From positions 3,886,501 to 3,950,500 of the forward strand of contig OX637795.1 in NCBI GenBank assembly GCA_951802425.1: a DNA stretch of 64,000 nt, given 5' to 3'. The DNA comes from Clavaria fumosa. Lineage: Eukaryota > Basidiomycota > Agaricomycetes > Agaricales > Clavariaceae. Both the position numbers and the translations under genes were made by a program. The first letter of the stretch is position 1; every line of letters starts with the position of its first letter. Below the pieces are notes generated by a model, which saw only the letters and a program-made list of their open reading frames with translations, made no database searches and was not told where the DNA came from. This document shows, piece by piece, positions 58,666 to 64,000 of the stretch.

Positions 58666-59007
58666 TATAGAGCGAACACCGGTTAGACTCTCAAGCAACA
58701 CGAGTCGTTTATTATATTAAAGGGGATGTACCTATAGAGCGAACACTGGTTAGACTACAGTGTTTAGTTAGTGAATAGACAGATAGAAGATGTAACAGAT
58801 GTATCATACCTCTCAAGCGACACAAGTCGTTGAGAGGGCGCGGGGACTATGCTACAGGACTATATAGTGAGTGGGGATGCGAATAGAAGCTCGCATTAGA
58901 CTAGTAAGCGTTGAAGGGGAAAATTGTTAAGTGCGGAAGCGAGCAAGAGAGAGAGGACGGGCCGTTATGCGAGGCGTGGTAACGGGCGGTGGTTTGAACT
59001 TCCAACA
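58666..59007 (-). repeat. Copia 5' LTR (342 bp)
   Basis: Carries the promoter of the element by family knowledge. It contains internal duplicated motifs: 'atagagcgaacac(c/t)ggttagact' at both 58667 and 58734, and 'ctctcaag(c)aacacgagtcg' at 58692 echoed at 58811. Confidence 0.92.
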
Positions 59008-59012
59008 GGTCT

Positions 59013-59406
59013 TACACTACTATACTTACCTTTGCTTTACTCTGCTTATCAGTGTTTACAGTTGGAGCCTTACTTTCATGCCACCCAGCTCTTTTTCTCT
59101 ACTGTCTGCTCTTCATCTGAGTCATATCTCCCCTTTTTAAATGTGAAGGATACTGAGTTCACCTCTTTGCTTCCTCTCTCACCCTCAGTGTCCCTTATGT
59201 ATGTTGTTCACTGTCATTTTTGTCTCTGATTAGCCTTGCATCTGTACTATTCATGTCACTACTCTCCCTCCCTGTACTACCTTGCTTGGTCAAGGTCCAC
59301 AATTGTGGCTGAATCTGCCAGCTTGTTGATACTCATTTACAATTGTTTACCCTCCTTTGGCCCACTGTGCCACAAGCAAAGTGCCACAAGCACAAGTGAG
59401 CCCTAG
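59013..59406. other. Intergenic AT-rich flank
   Basis: No supported gene; short Leu/Ser-rich frames only. Confidence 0.4.
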
Positions 59407-59792
59407 TACTGTACCATTTCGACCACATGTTCGTCACGCGTCATGTGGACCTCTGAACTGAACACAAACTGCGTGACTGTCATGCAATATTTTCATAGAT
59501 GAACTTGGAGGCGTGACTAATTTCAATGAGCCTCAAAGTCATTATTGTACCTACTGCTTTTCAATTTATGCCTTTGCCCTCTCCCCCCTTCTTGTATCTC
59601 TTCTAGTTGTTTAACAATTGCTGCAATACTCAACTGCTGAGCCTCCTCCACCTCCTCAAAATCTGCTCGTTGACCAGCTTGAACTTGTTTCAACCCTGGT
59701 CACACATCATGTTGAGCTCTGAACTCCGAGTGGATGCGTGACCACCTGCTTATGTAAGTGTGGCGTGAACATGTGGTCAAAATGATACAGTA
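59407..59792. mobile_element. MITE-like inverted-repeat element (386 bp)
   Basis: Terminal inverted repeats of about 30 bases: left 59407 'tactgtaccatttcgaccac' and right end 59792, whose complement reads 'tactgtatcattttgaccac', both continuing 'atgttc'. Outer TA dinucleotides fit the TA target of Tc1/mariner-type elements. No ORF inside, and two internal direct repeats ('tcatgt(g/t)gacctctgaact'). Confidence 0.6.
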
Positions 59793-60240
59793 CATCAGGA
59801 AACATCAAATTTTCTTGACCAAACTTAGCTGAAGTTGGCCAGCTTATGGCACCTTAGTCAGCTTGACAGAGCTCTCAGTAAGTAGCTATGTATTAAATAA
59901 GACAGCTAAGATGGCTAAGATATATAAAATAGGTAAGGCAAAGACATTGGTTCATGGGGTGATTTCCAGGCCATCTGAAGGAAACAAATGAGGTCCTCAT
60001 GCTTGCTGGCATGATTCAACTTCTATGATCTCAGCATAGTTCAAAGGATCCTGGGTGCTGGTAGGGTTGATTTGGGTAGGGAAAAATGAGTGAGTCCTGA
60101 CATTACCCCCCCTTCAAGCCTCAAGCCCTGCAAGAGTGGAGATCATGTGATGGATTAGTCAGCATGATGTTTGTTGATCAGGTCATGACACCCAAAAATT
60201 TTCTCTAAGTCTGACCACCATGGTTTCTCCCACTGTATTC
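59793..60240. other. Repeat-region sequence, nothing recognised
   Basis: No ORF of note and no repeat structure that I can define. Confidence 0.3.
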
Positions 60241-61173
60241 AAATGTCAAGAAACCAAAGTTGAGCATGAAATGCACATCGACAAGGAGACAGAGCCTGGC
60301 CTCAACAAAGGAATTCTGGCAGAGGTGTTGGCCTGCCAAAAGGCTGAACAGGCATGTTGTGTGCACCTCTGAGGTGAGGTTGCAGGCCCCAGCAAGACAA
60401 GGGGCAAGGTTGTGGGTCCCAGTGAGGCAAGGGATGACATTGTGGGCCTGAGTGAAGCAGTGGAGAATGTTGCAGGCCCTAGTGGAACAGGGGGCAATGT
60501 TGTGGGTGTGGCTGACCCATTGCCCACAGAGTTTCTGAAGTTGTGGAAGAAAATCAGGTCAGTGAAGGAAAACAAGGAGTGGGATGGGATGGAGCAAGAG
60601 GTGCATAGCAGTAATTCTCATCCCATTCATCCTTTCTAATTGCTGAGTTACAGGATTGCAACAATTGCAACAAAAAAGGTGGGCAGTGTGAGTGCAGCAC
60701 TGCTGGCAAGTGTTGTCAGTGTGTGGAGGAGCATGGGAAGTGCTCCTGGGTGCAAGATTTTCATCATTGGTGTGTAAAAAATGAACTCAGGTGGGATGAT
60801 GTGTTGGTTGACAAAGCACTGAAAGGCATGGAGGAGTTGGGGTCAGCAACAGTTGCAATGCCAAAGGTCATGAGTCAAGCAGGGGCAGGGCCTACTACCC
60901 TGCCAGTTCTGGAAAGTCCAATGTGAGCAACATGCAGCAAGTGAACTAGGACCAGGTTGTGGTCACCTATGCCTGGTCCTTCAACAACAAAAAGGTGAAT
61001 TGCAAAGCCTTCATCATTGAGGGGGGAGTTGTTTGAGGGGAGGAAGAAGGTCACAGGGATGTTGGTCCCCAGGAGTGATCTAGAGAGGGAGCTCGCATCA
61101 CTCTGGCAGCAGATGGCAGAACCCATGCAGAAGGTGATATTGGATTTGGGTGAAAACATCCCCTCACTGCACA
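60241..61173 (+). pseudogene. Cys-rich transposon-associated protein, fragmented
   Basis: Plus-strand coding remnants. About 60245-60540 encodes a charged region with four imperfect 36-bp repeats (V-A/V-G-P-S-x-x-x-x-x-V-V-G). About 60650-60900 encodes a cysteine cluster (CNNCNKKGGQCEC, then GKCCQCVEEHGKCSW), which looks like a zinc-binding domain common beside mobile elements in agaricomycetes. About 61030-61170 is a helical tail (LERELASLWQQMAEPMQKV). Frame changes and stops between the parts mean it is either multi-exon or decayed. Confidence 0.4.
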
Positions 61174-61396
61174 TAGCCTAGTCAGACCTTTAATGTAGCT
61201 ATACAGGCCTAGGGCAGTAGATTGGATTCCCTGGTGTTTATACCAGGTTCCCTGCTAATCTCAAGTGTCGTCTCATTGTATCTGGACTCTCTGATGACTG
61301 GAATTCCAACATAAACACCCAACACAACCCACCACAGTCTTTACTGGTTGGATTCATTGTGCCAAGCACAGATTACATTCCTTTTGCACTCACCTG

Positions 61397-61549
61397 ATGC
61401 CCAATGATGAAAACCATCACCGGTACCCACTACTCAATGACTCCAATTATGTCGAATGGTCATTTCACATGGAGGCTGAACTGATTGAAAGGGGGCTATG
61501 GGACCAGGTCATTATGGAGGTGGATGATGAAGGGAAATCAATTGAGTAG
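61397..61549 (+). pseudogene. Copia gag N-terminal fragment
   Basis: 51-codon frame: YPLLNDSNYVEWSFHMEAEL, then IERGLWDQV, matching the start of copia gag (NYxxWxxxMExxLxxxxLW). It ends at a TAG. A broken second copia family, unrelated in sequence to the element at 54-59 kb. Confidence 0.6.
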
Positions 61550-61984
61550 ACAGTAGTAGTGTGGCCACAGTCCGGTTCCGGACCAAGGTTCGAACCTGAC
61601 CCTTTGCCGAACTGGACCCTGGTCCAGTTCAAGGTCCGAGCTCATGCCGAACCTGAACCTTAAGTGCAGTTCAGGTCCAGGGGTGCTCACCCTTCCCAGA
61701 CTGGTTCTGAACCCGTCCGAACTGGACCAAATGTGAGTTTGTTGATTGTGCCTAGCCCCCTACTCAGATCATTGCTGGCTCACATCGATCTGGTCGGGTC
61801 GCCCATCCTTCTGCCAGGCTTGTGGACCCTAACAATGCTGCCATTACCTGCAAACGAGGCCCAAGTGCCAAGGACTCTCGCAATCACCGACGTGCTCGCA
61901 AGGCTGTGTCAGACTCGGACTGGTACTGATTTCCAGCAGGTAGAAGCAGTCTCCAGCGATGCCAATGTAGTTGGTGTTACTACT
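61550..61984. repeat. Pro/Glu 'GGTTCGGACC'-type degenerate repeat
   Basis: Between 61568 and 61735 variants of 'ccgaactggacc', 'ggttcgaacctgac' and 'ttcaggtcc' recur in both orientations. It resembles the subterminal repeats of some DNA transposons; I cannot place its ends. Confidence 0.35.
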
Positions 61985-62270
61985 GAGGCTGAGATGAGCG
62001 ACAACAAAAACAACAACAACAATGTAAGCCAGGAGATGGGCTACGAGTACACCAAGGCCCTTGGTGATGCCGACCGCAACGTATGTATCCTTATAACTGC
62101 ACCATTCGTAGACTTGTAGCTAACGAATACCAGGCTGCCCATTGCCGATCCAAGAATGAACGTTCTGCAGATGTATGTGTCATATTCAAAAAGGTCCATG
62201 ACCGTGTTGACAACGACACTGGAAAAACTATGGGTGGTCATATGTGCTTGGTATGCCAGTACGTGCATTT
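61985..62270 (+). pseudogene. hAT-type BED zinc-finger fragment
   Basis: A spliced-looking frame reads AAHCRSKNERSADVCVIFKK, then DNDTGKTMGGHMCLVCQ, which resembles the BED finger at the start of basidiomycete hAT transposases (DVxxIFK...DTGK...GHxCxxC). It runs straight into helicase sequence, so the transposase body is missing. Confidence 0.45.
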
Positions 62271-62830
62271 ACTCTTGGTTTGGGTGGCCCAGGGGAGAGA
62301 TAGTTGACATCATTTTGCACCCAGAGGAACTGCCGATTGGGGAGGACTCCGCAATTGTTGAACTGAAATCCCTCCCAGCATACATCCTAGTGAAGTTGAA
62401 TCGGACTCAAGCATCATGGCTGGAAGGGTTGGAAGAATCTGTGATACCTGTGGAGCCGACAATCACAAATATGCAAATCAAAGTCAAGAACCAAGCAGGA
62501 AAGATGATGACACGTACCATCAAGTGGAAGCAATTCCCAATCACGGTGGCATATGCCTTCACAGATTACCGATCTCAAGGCCAAACAATACCTTATGCGC
62601 TTGTAGACATTGCGACACCACCCAGTGGTGGGACACTGTCTCTCTTCAATCTGTATGTGGCCTTATCACGCAGTTCTGGTTGCTCAACTATCCAGTTATT
62701 GTGGGACTTTGATGATGCTATCTTATGGCAGGCACACAGTGCAGCATTAATGGCAGAAGATAGATGTTTAGAGGAGCTTAATCAGTGTACAGCTGGATGG
62801 TGGATGGAAATAATGAAAGATATGCTATAG
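62271..62830 (+). pseudogene. PIF1/Helitron-type helicase, C-terminal fragment
   Basis: Reads GEIVDIILHPEE, LPAYILVKLNRTQASWLEGL, VIPVEPTIT, FPITVAYAFTDYRSQGQTIP, DIATPPSGGTLSLFNLYVAL and SRSSG, the C-terminal RecA-like half of PIF1-like helicases carried by agaricomycete mobile elements. The N-terminal ATP-binding half is absent. It ends at a stop at 62830. Confidence 0.65.
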
Positions 62831-63130
62831 AGCACAGTGTACTTCGTGATCACGAGAGTTGGAAATCAGAATTGGAAAGAACCGTATCCATTGGGAAAAC
62901 TCGGGTGAGTTGTTGCAGTGAATTATGGGGTCGCAGAACCCTTGCAAGCAAGGGAACTGCATTATAGACATCTGGCAGCATCCTGCTTTGTCAGTAGATT
63001 ATGTAATACATAAGTCACATGACCCATGCCTGAGCGTGTCACATGATGCACGGGGTCCAAGCGTGGGAATGCTGGCAACTCCCAGAGTGTTTGCTATATA
63101 TACTACAACATTTCCATACTTGTACCCTTT
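62831..63130. other. Repeat-region sequence, nothing recognised
   Basis: Downstream flank of the helicase fragment; no gene supported. Confidence 0.3.
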
Positions 63131-63540
63131 TCCCCTTATGTTAGTATCATCATCATTGACCTTACAATTAAGTGTGTGAGACCCAGTCTGATACAATACT
63201 AACATCTGCCTGTCCACCCTAACCCCATGTCCTAACCCAGCTAGCCTGGACCCCTATTTCAAACAGTGTTGCACCATCACAGCTCAGCCCCTATCTCCCT
63301 CTTCTTCTTTACCCTGCCTGCAGTGTGCAACAGAACTGCATGAAATTTTTACTGTGTGTAGATACACATGACCCAAACTGGAGGACAACCACCAGGACCC
63401 TCCCTGAGTGATACTGAGTGTGCCAAACCCAGTATCTTATTTACAGCACCTGAGACCAAGACTGGGTCAAGCCCATATCAGACTGGGTCTCACATAACTT
63501 AAATGTAAGGTCATGATGACAATACTAACATAAGGGGAAA
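63131..63540. mobile_element. Long-hairpin inverted repeat (about 410 bp)
   Basis: About 60-bp arms: 63134-63195 ('ttccccttatgttagtat...gagacccagtctgata') and its complement at 63477-63538 ('tatcagactgggtctc...atactaacataagggga'), with few mismatches. The loop is about 280 bases without an ORF. A non-autonomous foldback element is the simplest reading. Confidence 0.6.
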
Positions 63541-64000
63541 CACACCCTTCAGCGTACCCAACTCCCATCTTATAGGGCCAGCCCATTTTGACTGGTGGCC
63601 ATCTTATAGGCCCAGCCGAGCGTCGGCCGAGATATTACATAATAGGCTGGGCCAAGATCTTAGGTCACCCAAAATTGGTAACTAGAGGTTCAGATGACTG
63701 GATATGCATGGGGCCCTTAAAATAGGCTTGGCCCAGGTCAGTAGGGCTTGGCTCAGAATAATATTCTTCAACCTGCATTCCAGGTCTAATATCACCACCT
63801 TACATCTGGTAGCACCCATATTATGATTTTCCAGCCCTAATGCACTGCTCACTCATCTAAATTACCAGATACTGTAGTAATACCACCAGATATTAATGTA
63901 CCTGAGCAAGAAGAGCTTAGCCCAGACAATTATTCTGCATCCAACATCCTATATCAAATGTCCCTTTATTTAATATGACACCCTACAATAAATTGTTCAT
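63541..64000. other. Repeat-region sequence to window end
   Basis: Contains short palindromic 'ggcccagcc/ggctgggcc' motifs (63575-63740). No gene supported. Confidence 0.35.

Larger units (their letters stand above)
54068..59012 (-). mobile_element. Ty1/copia LTR retrotransposon, nearly complete
   Basis: Minus-strand element at 54073-59007 bounded by a 5-bp target-site duplication GGTCT (54068-54072 and 59008-59012). LTRs: 58666-59007 (5') and 54073-54399 (3'), each starting TGTTGGAAG on the minus strand. A purine-rich tract (TGACAGGGGAG) sits directly before the 3' LTR at 54400-54410. The presumed primer-binding region follows the 5' LTR (about 58650-58665, GATTATGAGACC). One gag-pol frame fills the interior in copia order (integrase before reverse transcriptase). 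Confidence 0.92.

Overview
The window is nuclear DNA of a filamentous basidiomycete, most likely a mushroom-forming agaricomycete. Genes have many short introns (about 45-95 bp) with GT-AG borders. The gene content fits: a NACHT-WD40 NLR, DUF4436 membrane proteins, a FunK1-like kinase, a CFEM protein and copia, Helitron/PIF1 and hAT remnants. No bacterial features, rRNA or tRNA were recognised. Most gene models below were built by hand from splice signals and preserved reading frame.

Region 1 (1-12.9 kb) is accessory sequence. A minus-strand 15-exon NLR (2197-9310) has a helical N-terminus, a NACHT domain, 13 nearly identical WD40 repeats and a long unrecognised C-terminal extension. Dispersed repeats flank it. 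Just beyond are two paralogous two-exon genes for very small secreted peptides (10839-11075 and 12240-12472), sharing a signal-peptide exon and a PPPxWPYVGP core. A decayed copy of the first exon lies near 1.6 kb.

Region 2 (12.9-39.9 kb) is gene-dense. It holds SSZ1 (ribosome-associated Hsp70), an ankyrin-PH-ORD oxysterol-binding protein, a DUF7223-like secreted protein, a transglutaminase-like protein, an SH3-TBC protein, a FAR-17a/AIG1-like membrane hydrolase, the very-long-chain 3-oxoacyl-CoA reductase, and a small GPI-anchored CFEM protein. It ends with two DUF4436 paralogues flanking a peroxisomal dienoyl-CoA isomerase. Several of these serve lipid handling: sterol transfer, fatty-acid elongation, beta-oxidation and fatty-ester hydrolysis.

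Region 3 (40-45.8 kb) is a segmental duplication. RPA3 is present twice, both copies intact on paper, with a kinase-like gene between them. The second copy keeps its head-to-head neighbour MRH4 (mitochondrial DEAD-box helicase), which breaks off after motif Ia where transposon-rich sequence begins. The first copy keeps only the first few MRH4 codons.

Region 4 (45.8-64 kb) is repeat-rich. It contains a transposon-associated multi-exon gene, a 3.2 kb satellite of 43-bp units with a 430-bp higher-order period, and another transposon-associated gene. A nearly complete Ty1/copia element (54073-59007, with LTRs and target-site duplication) follows; its visible damage is confined to CpG sites. Beyond it are MITE-like inverted repeats and fragments of copia gag, a Cys-rich protein, a hAT-like zinc finger and a PIF1-type helicase C-terminus.
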